DNA from: Pectobacterium parmentieri
GTDB taxonomy: Bacteria; Pseudomonadota; Gammaproteobacteria; Enterobacterales; Enterobacteriaceae
NCBI RefSeq assembly: GCF_001742145.1
Contig: NZ_CP015749.1
Location: forward strand, 2,976,001 to 3,040,000
DNA length: 64,000 bases
Reading direction: 5' to 3'
Position 1 is the first letter of the stretch. Every line of letters begins with the position of its first letter. The position numbers and the translations under genes are program-made. Shown in pieces: positions 34,259 to 43,133 of the stretch. Below the pieces are notes generated by a model. It saw nothing but the letters and a program-made list of their open reading frames with translations. It had not been told where the DNA came from and did no database searches.

Positions 34259-35128
34259 ATGAAAACGTCATATGCTAACGGGTTGGTAAGTACCAAATGG
34301 CTTGCCGCCCATCGAACCGATCCCAACATATTGATTTTTGACTGTACCACCCGTTTAGTCCCCGATGAAAAAACGCTGTACCGCGCAGAACCCGCGCGGG
34401 CGGATTTTCAGGCCGGTCACATCCCCGGTGCACAGTTTATTGATGTCCAGGCCGACCTGTCTGATAACACCCATCGCTATAAATACATGCTTCCTACGCC
34501 AGAGAGCTTCTCCGCTGCCATGACTCGCTTTGGCGTTCGTCCCGGTGTACACATTGTGGTTTATTCCAGCGCCGATCCGTGGTGGGCGACCCGCGTCTGG
34601 TGGTTGTTACGTGTTTTTGGCTTTGATAACGTCTCTGTGCTGGATGGCGGATTGCAAAAATGGCGGCGTGAACACCTGCCGCTCGAAAGTGGCAAGAGCC
34701 GCTATCGCCCGGCAGGTCAGTTCGTCGCCACGCTACGTCCGCACCTCATCGCCGAGAAAAATGACGTGTTGGACGCCATCGGTAATGAGCACATCTGTAT
34801 CCTTAGCGCACGCCAACCCACACAGTTCTCCGGCGCGGAGGGTAACAATTATGGTCGTCCTGGACGCATCACAGGTAGCCACAATCTGCCCGCCGCCAGC
34901 CTGTTCGATCCCACCAGTGGAACGTATCTTCCGTTAGATCGGCTGCGCGACGCCGTTGCCACGCTCAATCTCAACAATAAAAAAGTCATTGCCTATTGCG
35001 GACACGGCGTAGCAGCCAGTGCCGATGTTTTTGTCCTGACGCAACTCGGCCATCCTGATATCGCTCTTTACGATGCTTCGCTGTCCGAATGGGCAGACGC
35101 GGACGATCTCCCAATGACCGTCGGATAA
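34259..35128 (+). CDS. Two-domain sulfurtransferase (rhodanese / 3-mercaptopyruvate sulfurtransferase family)
   Basis: Tandem rhodanese of 289 residues, starting at ATG 34259, 19 bases after the ATPase stop. The N-terminal inactive domain (about 10-145; HIPGAQFIDVQADLSD) is followed by a catalytic domain (about 165-285) with the active-site cysteine C247 in the loop CGHGVAAS. Thiosulfate enzymes usually have CRKGVTA and mercaptopyruvate enzymes CGSGVTA, so the loop is nearer the latter but with His in the third place. It would move sulfane sulfur from a keto-thiol made after transport and C-S cleavage or transamination. Substrate is inferred. Confidence 0.9.
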   Translation: MKTSYANGLVSTKWLAAHRTDPNILIFDCTTRLVPDEKTLYRAEPARADFQAGHIPGAQFIDVQADLSDNTHRYKYMLPTPESFSAAMTRFGVRPGVHIVVYSSADPWWATRVWWLLRVFGFDNVSVLDGGLQKWRREHLPLESGKSRYRPAGQFVATLRPHLIAEKNDVLDAIGNEHICILSARQPTQFSGAEGNNYGRPGRITGSHNLPAASLFDPTSGTYLPLDRLRDAVATLNLNNKKVIAYCGHGVAASADVFVLTQLGHPDIALYDASLSEWADADDLPMTVG

Positions 35129-35175
35129 TTACACGCGATAACTCATGATTACCGAATAACCACTGGAGAACCATT

Positions 35176-36204
35176 TTGATTTCTATCGGACTTATTGGTG
35201 CCGGTCGCATTGCCTCAGTGCACGCTCAACACCTGAAAAATCACTCGTTTGCACGCCTTGTTGCCGTTACCGATCCATTGACGACGCGGGCAGAGGCGAT
35301 TGCCGCCGAGCATGGTGCTCGCGTATTCCCTAACGCGGAGGCACTCATTGCAGCGCATGAAATTGATGCCGTTATCATTGCATCGTCAACGGAAACGCAT
35401 TGCCCGCTAATGCTGGCCGCCGTGCGAGCGGGAAAGAAGGTGTATTGTGAAAAACCGCTGGCCTCAACGTTGGCAGAAGCCCATCGCACACTGATTGAAC
35501 TGGGCGAACAGCAGCAGCAGGTGATGGTTGGCTTTAATCGTCGCTTCGATCGTAACCATGCCGCGATACAAACGGACATTACGCAGGGGCGTCTTGGTCG
35601 AGTACAAACCGTGCAAATCACGTCACGCGGCCCTAATGCAATTCCCTCTCTGGAGTATCTGCGCGTTTCTGGTGGCCTGTTTTATGACAAGATGATCCAC
35701 TTTTTCGATCTGGTACGCTGGTTAACAGGTGAAGAAGTCACGGATATCTCAGCCTTCGGTTCAGTGATTGCCGACCCGCTGTTTCGTGAAGCTAACGATG
35801 TGGATACTGCGATGGTGACGCTGCGCACCGCCAGCGGCGCGCTTTGCCAAATCGATAACGCCCGCCGAGCCGTATATGGTTATGACGATCGCATTGAAGT
35901 ATTTGGTACAGGCGGACTGGCCGAATCATCACGCATTACCGAAGGCAGCGTCATGCGTATTTTTGATGATAAAGTCCTGACGGAAGGGTTGCCTAAAGAT
36001 CCAATGATCCGCATGGCACCAAGCTACTCCGCCGCCATCCAAGCTTTCACAGTATTTGTGCATAACGCGGGCACGCCAGAAGCCATTTCCGTCCCCGGTG
36101 TTTACGATGGACTCCGCGCCCAAATGATGGCGGAAGCCGCAACGCGCGCCGCAACAGAACGTCGTATTGTGACACTGGCGGAAATTGAAGCGGAAATAGG
36201 CTAA
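35176..36204 (+). CDS. Gfo/Idh/MocA-family NAD(P)-dependent oxidoreductase
   Basis: A dehydrogenase of 342 residues; the start is a TTG (35176) preceded by GGAG, since no ATG fits. N-terminal Rossmann motif IGLIGAGRIASVHA, the catalytic EKPLAS (the Lys of EKP), and the C-terminal beta-sheet domain with FYDKMIHFFDLVRWL, where the His-x-x-x-Asp pattern of inositol dehydrogenases is visible. Family members act on sugars, inositols or amino-polyols. Last gene of the transporter operon, followed by a strong terminator. Its place in a sulfur-amino-acid locus is puzzling and suggests a substrate carrying a sugar or polyol part, or a separate side step. Confidence 0.88.
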   Translation: MISIGLIGAGRIASVHAQHLKNHSFARLVAVTDPLTTRAEAIAAEHGARVFPNAEALIAAHEIDAVIIASSTETHCPLMLAAVRAGKKVYCEKPLASTLAEAHRTLIELGEQQQQVMVGFNRRFDRNHAAIQTDITQGRLGRVQTVQITSRGPNAIPSLEYLRVSGGLFYDKMIHFFDLVRWLTGEEVTDISAFGSVIADPLFREANDVDTAMVTLRTASGALCQIDNARRAVYGYDDRIEVFGTGGLAESSRITEGSVMRIFDDKVLTEGLPKDPMIRMAPSYSAAIQAFTVFVHNAGTPEAISVPGVYDGLRAQMMAEAATRAATERRIVTLAEIEAEIG

Positions 36205-36222
36205 AAATAAATGGCAAAAAAA

Positions 36223-36256
36223 GGGGGGCATGATTTATCATGCCCCCTCTGTTTTT
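36223..36256 (+). terminator. Rho-independent terminator of the ABC/sulfurtransferase operon
   Basis: GGGGGCATGAT-TT-ATCATGCCCCC, a perfect 11-base stem, followed by TCTGTTTTTAG; 19 bases past the oxidoreductase stop. Confidence 0.92.
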
Positions 36257-36559
36257 AGTAAAAATCGAGCTTCAGGAAGATCAACAAACGAGCAACTTAC
36301 TCATAAAAAACAGACTTTTCGATACAACCTGAATTTTATTATAATTTATTTAGTGTTTTCCCTGGTGAGGCAAACACATGTTTAATTTCTATTTTTATCA
36401 CCATACGTTCAAAACATATCAGATGATGTGTTTATCATAGCGCGACATTGCAACCTAGAAACGAGTGAAACTCACCCTTGCTTAAGTATATTTAATATGA
36501 TAAAGAAATATTCATATTGGAAATATAATTTAGCATGCTAATAATGGGGTTTTATTGTA
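36257..36559. other. AT-rich intergenic region
   Basis: About 300 bases, AT-rich, no gene seen. It must carry the promoter for the GNAT gene at 36560; no clear -35/-10 pair is assigned. Confidence 0.5.
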
Positions 36560-36973
36560 ATGAATCTGAATATTACTGACACACCAGAGTCGGATGAAGA
36601 AGAATTTGTAATAGCAAGCCTGTGGAAACACAACGCACAGTATGATGCCGTTGATATTTCTCCTCTTTTTTTAAATTTCAAAGACGATGAAAATAACATC
36701 ATCGCTGGATTAATATCCAGAACCTGGTGGGGAGCATTGGAAGTTCAATACCTTTGGGTTAGTGATAAGCACCGTAAAAGCGGCCTTGGCCGTCAACTTA
36801 TGCAAGCTGCTGAAAAAGAAGCACTAAAGCGTGATTGTCATCTGGCTTATGTAGACACATTCGAATTTCAAGCCAAGGGATTCTACGAAAAATTGGGGTA
36901 CAAGGAATATGGCAACCTACCGGGTTACGCGCACAGGCATACTCGACATTATTTAGCTAAACTGATCCGTTAA
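36560..36973 (+). CDS. GNAT-family N-acetyltransferase
   Basis: A single GNAT domain of 137 residues. The acetyl-CoA-binding motif reads KHRKSGLGRQLMQAAEKEA (R/Q-x-x-G-x-G/A), and the fold's last strand LAYVDTFEFQAKGFYEKLGYKEYG is canonical. The substrate is unknown. Codon use and the AT-rich surroundings look slightly different from the flanking operons. The next gene, a regulator, starts 29 bases downstream after AAGGAGG, so they may be co-transcribed. Confidence 0.85.
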   Translation: MNLNITDTPESDEEEFVIASLWKHNAQYDAVDISPLFLNFKDDENNIIAGLISRTWWGALEVQYLWVSDKHRKSGLGRQLMQAAEKEALKRDCHLAYVDTFEFQAKGFYEKLGYKEYGNLPGYAHRHTRHYLAKLIR

Positions 36974-37002
36974 ATTAATCCCGACCTATTAAGGAGGGCA
37001 GG

Positions 37003-37692
37003 ATGCCATCATCACAAGAAAACATGACTGATTATATTCGCAATCTGATTATTATGATGGAGTGTTTAAATGAACCATGGGGTATTAAAGATTTATCATC
37101 GCGCCATGTTTACATGAATAAAGCCGCTTACCTTTATACCAATACGCCAGTACGTTTTGATATTGAAGGACGGCTAGATGATGAATTTCCTGCCAGTTGG
37201 GCGGAGCTTTCTGATGATTTAAAAGAACATGATAGGCTGACAGAAAATAGTGAGCAGCGCGTAACCGTGATCGAAACACACTATTGGTATGGAAAGAAAA
37301 CGCTGACGCCCTTCGTCAGCGAAAAGATTCCTATCTTTGATGAAAATAAGGTGTGCATTGGTACGATGTGGAATGCCAGGGCTCTGGATACGCGATCTCC
37401 ACTTATTTACATAGACCACAAGAAACCGACTACGTTACAAACCGAGTTAACTACCAGTATTTTTACCCAGTCAGAACTTGACACTATATTTTTGATGTTA
37501 CAGCGTTTTTCAAACAAAGAAATCGCAAGAAAAATGAACGTATCACCAAAAACTATCGAGAACAGAATATATAGTATGTATCAAAAGGCGGAGACTCATT
37601 CATTACCTCAGTTTGAGGAGTTTTGTCGTCATCTTGGGATTGATGGTTATATTCCCAATTCCCTAATAGAAAAAGGCATTCAATTTATATAA
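37003..37692 (+). CDS. PAS-LuxR-type transcriptional regulator
   Basis: The 229 residues start after a strong AAGGAGGG site. The N-terminal ~140 residues fit a PAS-like sensor (KDLSSRHVYMNKAAYLY, PIFDENKVCIGTMW), and residues about 155-205 are a LuxR helix-turn-helix (FSNKEIARKMNVSPKTIEN). There are no phospho-acceptor residues of a response regulator. The permease follows 14 bases downstream; a nucleobase or related metabolite carried by the permease is a possible signal. Confidence 0.82.
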   Translation: MPSSQENMTDYIRNLIIMMECLNEPWGIKDLSSRHVYMNKAAYLYTNTPVRFDIEGRLDDEFPASWAELSDDLKEHDRLTENSEQRVTVIETHYWYGKKTLTPFVSEKIPIFDENKVCIGTMWNARALDTRSPLIYIDHKKPTTLQTELTTSIFTQSELDTIFLMLQRFSNKEIARKMNVSPKTIENRIYSMYQKAETHSLPQFEEFCRHLGIDGYIPNSLIEKGIQFI

Positions 37693-37706
37693 GCGAATAT
37701 ATCCAC

Positions 37707-39023
37707 ATGGAAAAAATAGATGATTATCCGGTCAGTCGCGTTCCGCTAAATGTTCGACTGCCTTTTTTAAACGTAGCGTTAGTACACATCGGTATGCTAA
37801 CCGCGCTAGACCAATTTATGTTAGGCGCGGTGCTCGGCCATTCAATGACGCTAAGCCAAGCCTTTATCGCCATCTTTATTGGCAGCGCCATTTTTGGCGT
37901 AGTGACGGTGGGATTGGGCTACGCCGGGATGAAAGAAGGGATGTCCGGCAGTCTGCTTGCGCGCTGGTGCGGTTTCGGCCGTATTGGGTCAGTTCTGATT
38001 GGGTTGGTTATCGCCATTAGCCTCATCGGCTGGTTCGGTGTTCAGAATGCAGTATTCGCCAAAGCACTCAACTTCGCGATGGAGAACAAACTCGGCTTTG
38101 GCTGGTCTGCTGCCCTTTCCGGTATTGCACTAACTCTGCTGGTTGCCTTTGGTTTTAGAGCATTACGCTTCACCGCCAAAATTGCCGTACCGATGTTTAT
38201 TATCGTTGTCGGCTATATCTCGATCATGACGCTCTCCGGCCACAATATTGCTGAACTGCTTGCTTCAGCCCCCAACGGCGAAGTCATTTCCATTAGCGCC
38301 GGCGCGACAATGGTGGTAGGCGGTTGTATTGTCGCCAGCTTAATTACTCCAGACATGACGCGTTATTCCCAAAAAGGAAAACACGTTTTCTGGATGACGA
38401 TGCTGTCGATTATCGTCGGGGAATTTATTGTGAATGGCCTCGCCATCATTATTGCCCGCGCACTCAATACCGCTGACGTTGTGACGATAATGTCCCAGGC
38501 TGCAGGGGGGATCGGGCTGATTGCCGTTATATTTTCAACATTGAGGGTGAACGATATCAACCTTTATTCTTCCTCTTTGGGAATTGCCAACGCGATAGAA
38601 GGCGTCACGGGAAAAAAACTACGCTATGTATCAATCACACTGGTGATTGGCCTCATCGGCACCGCACTATCTGTAGCCGGTATTTTGGACCGCTTTATCG
38701 ATTTTCTGACGCTATTGGGCGTGCTATTCCCACCGATTATCGGCGTGATGCTGGTTGATTATTATATTTTACGCACTCACAGAACGCTGCTCGACACCAG
38801 TCGTGCCGAAGGCAAATTACCCGACAGCGCACAAACGCCACTGATTGGCTGGCCAGCGATGATTGCCAGCGTCGCGGGTGCCATCATCGGATTAGCCTTT
38901 GAGTGGGGCGTGCCAGCGTTTAATTCGTTACTGGCAGCCAGCCTGCTTTATTGGGTAATTAAGCATTACACCAACAATTCTATTTATTTTAAGAAACTCG
39001 AGCATAACCAAAACTTAAAATGA
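37707..39023 (+). CDS. NCS1-family cytosine/purine permease (CodB-like)
   Basis: Inner-membrane cation symporter of 438 residues with about 12 helices. The N-terminal RVPLNVRLPFLNVALVHIG, the GMKEGMSGSLLARWCGFGRIGS block and GGCIVASLITPDMTRY are typical of the CodB branch of NCS1. Unlike E. coli codB there is no cytosine deaminase (codA) after it; a terminator follows. The substrate could be cytosine, another nucleobase, or a related heterocycle. Confidence 0.87.
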   Translation: MEKIDDYPVSRVPLNVRLPFLNVALVHIGMLTALDQFMLGAVLGHSMTLSQAFIAIFIGSAIFGVVTVGLGYAGMKEGMSGSLLARWCGFGRIGSVLIGLVIAISLIGWFGVQNAVFAKALNFAMENKLGFGWSAALSGIALTLLVAFGFRALRFTAKIAVPMFIIVVGYISIMTLSGHNIAELLASAPNGEVISISAGATMVVGGCIVASLITPDMTRYSQKGKHVFWMTMLSIIVGEFIVNGLAIIIARALNTADVVTIMSQAAGGIGLIAVIFSTLRVNDINLYSSSLGIANAIEGVTGKKLRYVSITLVIGLIGTALSVAGILDRFIDFLTLLGVLFPPIIGVMLVDYYILRTHRTLLDTSRAEGKLPDSAQTPLIGWPAMIASVAGAIIGLAFEWGVPAFNSLLAASLLYWVIKHYTNNSIYFKKLEHNQNLK

Positions 39024-39056
39024 AATAGGTTACGCGATAAAGTTAATCTATAATCC

Positions 39057-39091
39057 ATATCGACCTCTTTTCATAGAGGCCGATATTTTTT
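39057..39091 (+). terminator. Terminator of the permease gene
   Basis: ATATCGACCTCT-TTTCAT-AGAGGCCGATAT with one mismatch, followed by TTTTT; 33 bases after the permease stop. Confidence 0.88.
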
Positions 39092-39109
39092 CACTTAAGT
39101 AAACTAGAA

Positions 39110-39230
39110 CCTAAATAATTCGAGTTACATGCAGGCGGCGACGCAGTGAATCCCAGGAGCTTACATCAGTAAGTGACTGGGGTGAACGAGGAAAGCCAAC
39201 GTACAGGTAACTTGAAGTATAACGGATATA
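39110..39230. repeat. Dispersed repeat, copy A (CTAAATAATTCGAGTT family)
   Basis: It begins CCTAAATAATTCGAGTT and ends AACTTGAAGTATAACGG. The core has the hairpin CCCAG-GAG-CTTAC-ATCA-GTAAG-TGA-CTGGG flanked by GGCGACGCAGTGAATC and GGTGAACGAGG. The same core occurs inverted at 62059-62325. It is a non-coding, palindromic, MITE- or ERIC-like enterobacterial element between the permease and svx. Confidence 0.8.
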
Positions 39231-39331
39231 GGCCATGATGGCCTTGGGATGGGGCCTTATATATTAACGAGAAATTCACTCTCATAAAATAATAAGGCTG
39301 ATTAGCAATATTCATGCTAGGAAAAGGATTT

Positions 39332-41200
39332 ATGCCAAAGATGAAAACACTTCTCACGCCGCTAAACTGTTTACTCGTTTTAAGCGGCGCATTAATGGTC
39401 AATACGGCAAATGCTGCTGAAGCTTGCGTCGCAGGTAACTGGCAGGTAAATAGTTCCATCACCGATATGCCTTCCGTGAAATACCAGACGGAGCACTTTG
39501 CCTTCCGCTGGAATAATAACGACGTTAACCGTAATGACGCGGTTGCCGCCGGACAGAAACTGGAACAAATTTGGGATAAGTTCATTAACCAAATTCAGTA
39601 CCCAGAGCCTTATTGCAAGCAAACCGTAAAATATAAAGCCAATATTCACATCGATCCTACTTTTGGCCTCAGCGGCGGTATTGCTGGTGGTGGCAGTATG
39701 GGAATGTGGATCGGCCCCGCCTCACTGAAGGATAACTGGGGGCTGGCGCATGAATTTACCCATGCGTTACAAGGCCAAACCGGCGGTTTTCAGGGTTCGG
39801 GCGGGGCAGACTACGTTGGCTGGATTTGGGAATCCCATGCGAACTGGATGACGCACCAGATGGATGAATTCCGCGGTACGTCAGCACACTGTTCGGAAAT
39901 GCAGGTCAACTATTCGCATATTTATCTGGGTTCAACCCGTAACCGTTACTGCAACTGGCAGTTTATGGAATACCTGAAAAACCGCTTTGGCTATGGCGTT
40001 ATCAACGATATGTGGTCAAAGGCGCCGAAAGGGGGCGAAAGCGGTCAGGCTACTGCCGATCCATTGTCCGTTCTGCGTACCAACATGGCGTGGAGTCAGT
40101 CTGAATTCAACGATATCTTCGGCGACTGGGCAATGCACAACGTCAACTGGGATTACGTCGATCCAGATGGTTTCGACCGTGGTCGGTTTTATCGTTCAAC
40201 CTACGGCAGCTATGGTGCGGTACAACCTAACCAGAGTAACGCCGACCGCCTGTTAAGAACGACAGCGCTTGAGCCCGTTGTCGGAGCCAGCGCCAGCCTC
40301 CGACGCTTCTCTGTACCGTTCGATCAGGCTCCACAGCAGTTGGGCTACAACATCGTCCGGTTAATCCCTGAAAGTGGTGCGACGAAAATCACCGTCAAAT
40401 TCCGTGGCATGGTGCAGAGTAAATCTGCCATTACCCGCTTCCCTGGGCTGAAAAACGATCCGGCAACCATGCCGCAGCCAAATTCCGACTGGCGTTGGGG
40501 TATTGTTGCGATTGGCTCAGACGGCGTTTCACGTTACAGCGAATTGCAGCGTGGCGCATCGGCAACGCTGAAAAACTTCACTATCCGACAGGACGATCGC
40601 GGCATTTACATGGTCGTGATGGGCACGCCGTCGCAAATGCAGAAGATCAAGTGGGATCAGGCTTACTACTCCCTTTACCGCTATCCGTGGATGGCTGATT
40701 TCACTGGCGTTTGGCCAGAAGGCAGCCAACCCGGTGCACCGAATCCAACCGCTAACGGCTCTCGCCATCCAAACGGCGGCGGCTGGGTATCTAACTCCGC
40801 AAATGTCGCCCCTACCGCATACGTCGGGCCTTATGCTCGCGTGATCGGCGGTACGGTGAGGGATAACGCCAGAATTGAAGATCGTGCAACGATTCTGAGC
40901 GGAACGGTGGAAGGACGTGCCGTTGTTAGCGGCCTGACCGTGATGCAGGGCGATACCATCGTCCGTGATAACGCACGGCTGCATACGGTCTTCATGGGGC
41001 CGGGAGCCTATGAACGCGGTATTGTGTTGTCAGGCAATGCGCAAATGCGCGGGGATGCGGAAATTCGCGGCGTTTCCGCATCGCAGGGCGTATTCTATGG
41101 CTTTATTGATGAAGATGAAGTCAAAAGCAGCGCAGCCGGTGCTTACCTGACCGAGGCCGTGCCAGAAGTGACGGCGGTTCCGGTCTACAGCACAAAATAG
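39332..41200 (+). CDS. svx: Secreted virulence protein Svx (putative zinc metallopeptidase)
   Basis: The type II-secreted virulence factor Svx of Pectobacterium, related to Xanthomonas AvrXca; recalled from the literature. I chose ATG 39332 (622 residues) after AAAAGGA; the frame opens 18 bases earlier. Signal peptide cleaved near NANA|AEAC. The zinc-binding motif HEFTH is at 140-144, and E167 in WESHANWM, 23 residues later, fits the third ligand of gluzincin peptidases. The C-terminal ~130 residues contain hexapeptide-type repeats (NARIEDRATILSGTVEGRAVV) suggesting a left-handed beta-helix. Monocistronic between a repeat and a terminator. Confidence 0.9.
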   Translation: MPKMKTLLTPLNCLLVLSGALMVNTANAAEACVAGNWQVNSSITDMPSVKYQTEHFAFRWNNNDVNRNDAVAAGQKLEQIWDKFINQIQYPEPYCKQTVKYKANIHIDPTFGLSGGIAGGGSMGMWIGPASLKDNWGLAHEFTHALQGQTGGFQGSGGADYVGWIWESHANWMTHQMDEFRGTSAHCSEMQVNYSHIYLGSTRNRYCNWQFMEYLKNRFGYGVINDMWSKAPKGGESGQATADPLSVLRTNMAWSQSEFNDIFGDWAMHNVNWDYVDPDGFDRGRFYRSTYGSYGAVQPNQSNADRLLRTTALEPVVGASASLRRFSVPFDQAPQQLGYNIVRLIPESGATKITVKFRGMVQSKSAITRFPGLKNDPATMPQPNSDWRWGIVAIGSDGVSRYSELQRGASATLKNFTIRQDDRGIYMVVMGTPSQMQKIKWDQAYYSLYRYPWMADFTGVWPEGSQPGAPNPTANGSRHPNGGGWVSNSANVAPTAYVGPYARVIGGTVRDNARIEDRATILSGTVEGRAVVSGLTVMQGDTIVRDNARLHTVFMGPGAYERGIVLSGNAQMRGDAEIRGVSASQGVFYGFIDEDEVKSSAAGAYLTEAVPEVTAVPVYSTK

Positions 41201-41274
41201 TATAACTACGAAAAGGTATAGGGCTAGTTCAGAACCACACTACGTTGGTTCTCAAAATAAGTCGGCCCATAAAT

Positions 41275-41303
41275 AAACAGGCCGCCAATATGGCGGCCTG
41301 TTT
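41275..41303 (+). terminator. Terminator of svx
   Basis: AAACAGGCCGCCA-ATA-TGGCGGCCTGTTT, perfect 13-base stem with terminal T run, 75 bases after the svx stop; symmetric and so probably bidirectional. Confidence 0.92.
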
Positions 41304-41775
41304 CATGCGATGCATAGCACAGATTCTTAGAACAGTGCGCCAGGCGGCACGTTTTTATAAGTATTCAGGTAAGCCGCCAGCATTTTTTTAAAGAAGTTAC
41401 GCACTTTTTTCACCTTATTTTTACTTAACTTATTGCTTAACTAAGCAATAGCTTTAATCACGCGATGGAATAACGGTTCTCTTAATGGCGATGCTTTGCC
41501 TTATGTCGAAGAATTCTACAACGCCTGCTTAGCAAAAGCACATTTTTTGTGACATGAATCACAAAATTAAATTTACCCGTCTCAACTCCCTACCATGCTG
41601 ATTTTCTTTTGTTGCGAATCATTACTCTCAGTGACCAATACGCTACGGGCTATGCTATGCTCATGATGAAAGACGAAATTTTAGTCACATCTCGTTATTA
41701 ATTGAGCGCTATTTACTGTCCGTTAGCCCATTTTTCACGCACGGTCACCACGATTTCGCTATTGGTTATTCGCTG
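41304..41775. other. Region upstream of mdtG with gene debris
   Basis: About 470 bases. On the minus strand an open stretch of ~37 codons ends at 41329 (…KKMLAAYLNTYKNVPPGALF), and on the plus strand ~33 codons end at about 41551 (…LPYVEEFYNACLAKAHFL). Both look protein-like and may be ends of lost genes or one tiny gene; neither has a clear start. A strong CRP site lies at 41548-41563. The mdtG promoter should be between there and 41776. Confidence 0.45.
41548..41563. promoter_or_regulatory. CRP (cAMP receptor protein) site upstream of mdtG
   Basis: TGTGA-CATGAA-TCACA, an exact match to both CRP half-sites, flanked by T and A runs. It lies 213 bases before the mdtG start, a long distance, so the controlled promoter is uncertain. 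Confidence 0.75.
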
Positions 41776-42990
41776 ATGAAGGCCCTTTCCGTCCACATGG
41801 AAACCTGGAAACTTAACCTCTTCTCTGCCTGGCTGGGATGCTTTTTCACCGGGTTGGCCATGAGCCAGATACTGCCCTTCTTGCCGCTGTACATTGAGCA
41901 GCTCGGTGTTAATTCACACGAATCGCTGAGCCTGTGGTCTGGTTTGATCTTCAGCTCGTCTTTTCTCATTTCTGCCGCCGTAGCACCACTGTGGGGAAGC
42001 CTCGCCGACCGTAAAGGTCGCAAGCTCATGCTGCTGCGCGCCGCACTCGGTATGGCGATCGTGATGTCGCTGCAAGGGTTGGCGACTAACGTGTGGCAGT
42101 TGTTCATCCTGCGTTCGTTAATGGGGCTGACCTCCGGCTACATTCCTAACGCGATGGCGCTGATCGCCTCGCAGGTTCCGCGTGAAAAAAGCGGTTGGGC
42201 GCTGGGTATGCTATCAACCGGGCAGATCGCTGGTGTCATCCTCGGTCCCTTATTCGGCGGCTTTATGGCCGATTATATTGGGCTACGCATCGTCTTTTTC
42301 ATCACCGGCGGCCTGCTGTTTACCAGCTTCCTGATTACGCTTTTCGCGATTAAAGAGAGCGTGGTGAAGGTCACAAAAGAGAATCGACTCAGCGGGAAAG
42401 CCGTTTTTGCTTCGCTGCCTTATCCAACGCTCATCATCTGCCTGTTCATTACAACGATGATGATCCAGATGGCAAACGGCTCCATCAGCCCCATTCTCAC
42501 CTTGTTCATCCGCGATCTGGCTCCCGGTACGGACAATATTGCCTTTATCAGCGGCGTAATTGCCGCCATTCCCGGCGTATCCGCGCTGCTATCGGCACCG
42601 CGTCTTGGCCGCTTAGGTGACCGAATCGGCGCACATCGCGTCCTGATCGCCGCATTGGCGATCAGCGTGCTGCTATTCTTGGTTATGGCAATGGTACAGA
42701 GTCCGACACAGCTTGGCATTCTGCGCTTCATGCTGGGCTTTGCCGATGGCGCACTGATGCCAACCGTGCAGGCGCTATTAGTCAAATACAGCAGCCAGCA
42801 GGTAACAGGCCGTATCTTTGGCTATAACCAGTCATTTATGTATTTGGGCAACGTGCTGGGGCCGCTGATGGGCTCAGGCGTATCCGCCCTGATGGGATTC
42901 CGTTGGGTATTCGTCGTCACCGCTTTTCTGGTGCTATGCAACACGCTGCAACTCTTTTTCGTCTTCAGGAAACCGCGCGGAAAAGGATAA
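41776..42990 (+). CDS. mdtG: Multidrug efflux MFS transporter MdtG
   Basis: Proton-driven drug exporter of 404 residues with 12 helices. Near-identity in blocks to E. coli MdtG (YceE), which confers fosfomycin and deoxycholate tolerance: [46 protein letters not shown] (loop 2-3 motif A), [32 protein letters not shown]. Start ATG at 41776. In E. coli it is in the marA/soxS regulon; no mar-box was sought here. Confidence 0.93.
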   Translation: MKALSVHMETWKLNLFSAWLGCFFTGLAMSQILPFLPLYIEQLGVNSHESLSLWSGLIFSSSFLISAAVAPLWGSLADRKGRKLMLLRAALGMAIVMSLQGLATNVWQLFILRSLMGLTSGYIPNAMALIASQVPREKSGWALGMLSTGQIAGVILGPLFGGFMADYIGLRIVFFITGGLLFTSFLITLFAIKESVVKVTKENRLSGKAVFASLPYPTLIICLFITTMMIQMANGSISPILTLFIRDLAPGTDNIAFISGVIAAIPGVSALLSAPRLGRLGDRIGAHRVLIAALAISVLLFLVMAMVQSPTQLGILRFMLGFADGALMPTVQALLVKYSSQQVTGRIFGYNQSFMYLGNVLGPLMGSGVSALMGFRWVFVVTAFLVLCNTLQLFFVFRKPRGKG

Positions 42991-43133
42991 CTACCGCCTC
43001 CCGAAGCAACGATATGTCATGAAAATCGCATCTTTCCTTTCAAAATCAGGGATGCGATCACAGAACTGACATATCTATTATTTATGCTCCGACGATACTT
43101 CTGTCAAATCGGCTCATATCAAAAGAGCATCCC

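Noticed and set aside
39110..39230. CRISPR-like repeat
   Set aside because: Single palindromic units in separate loci with no spacers or array; a dispersed element.
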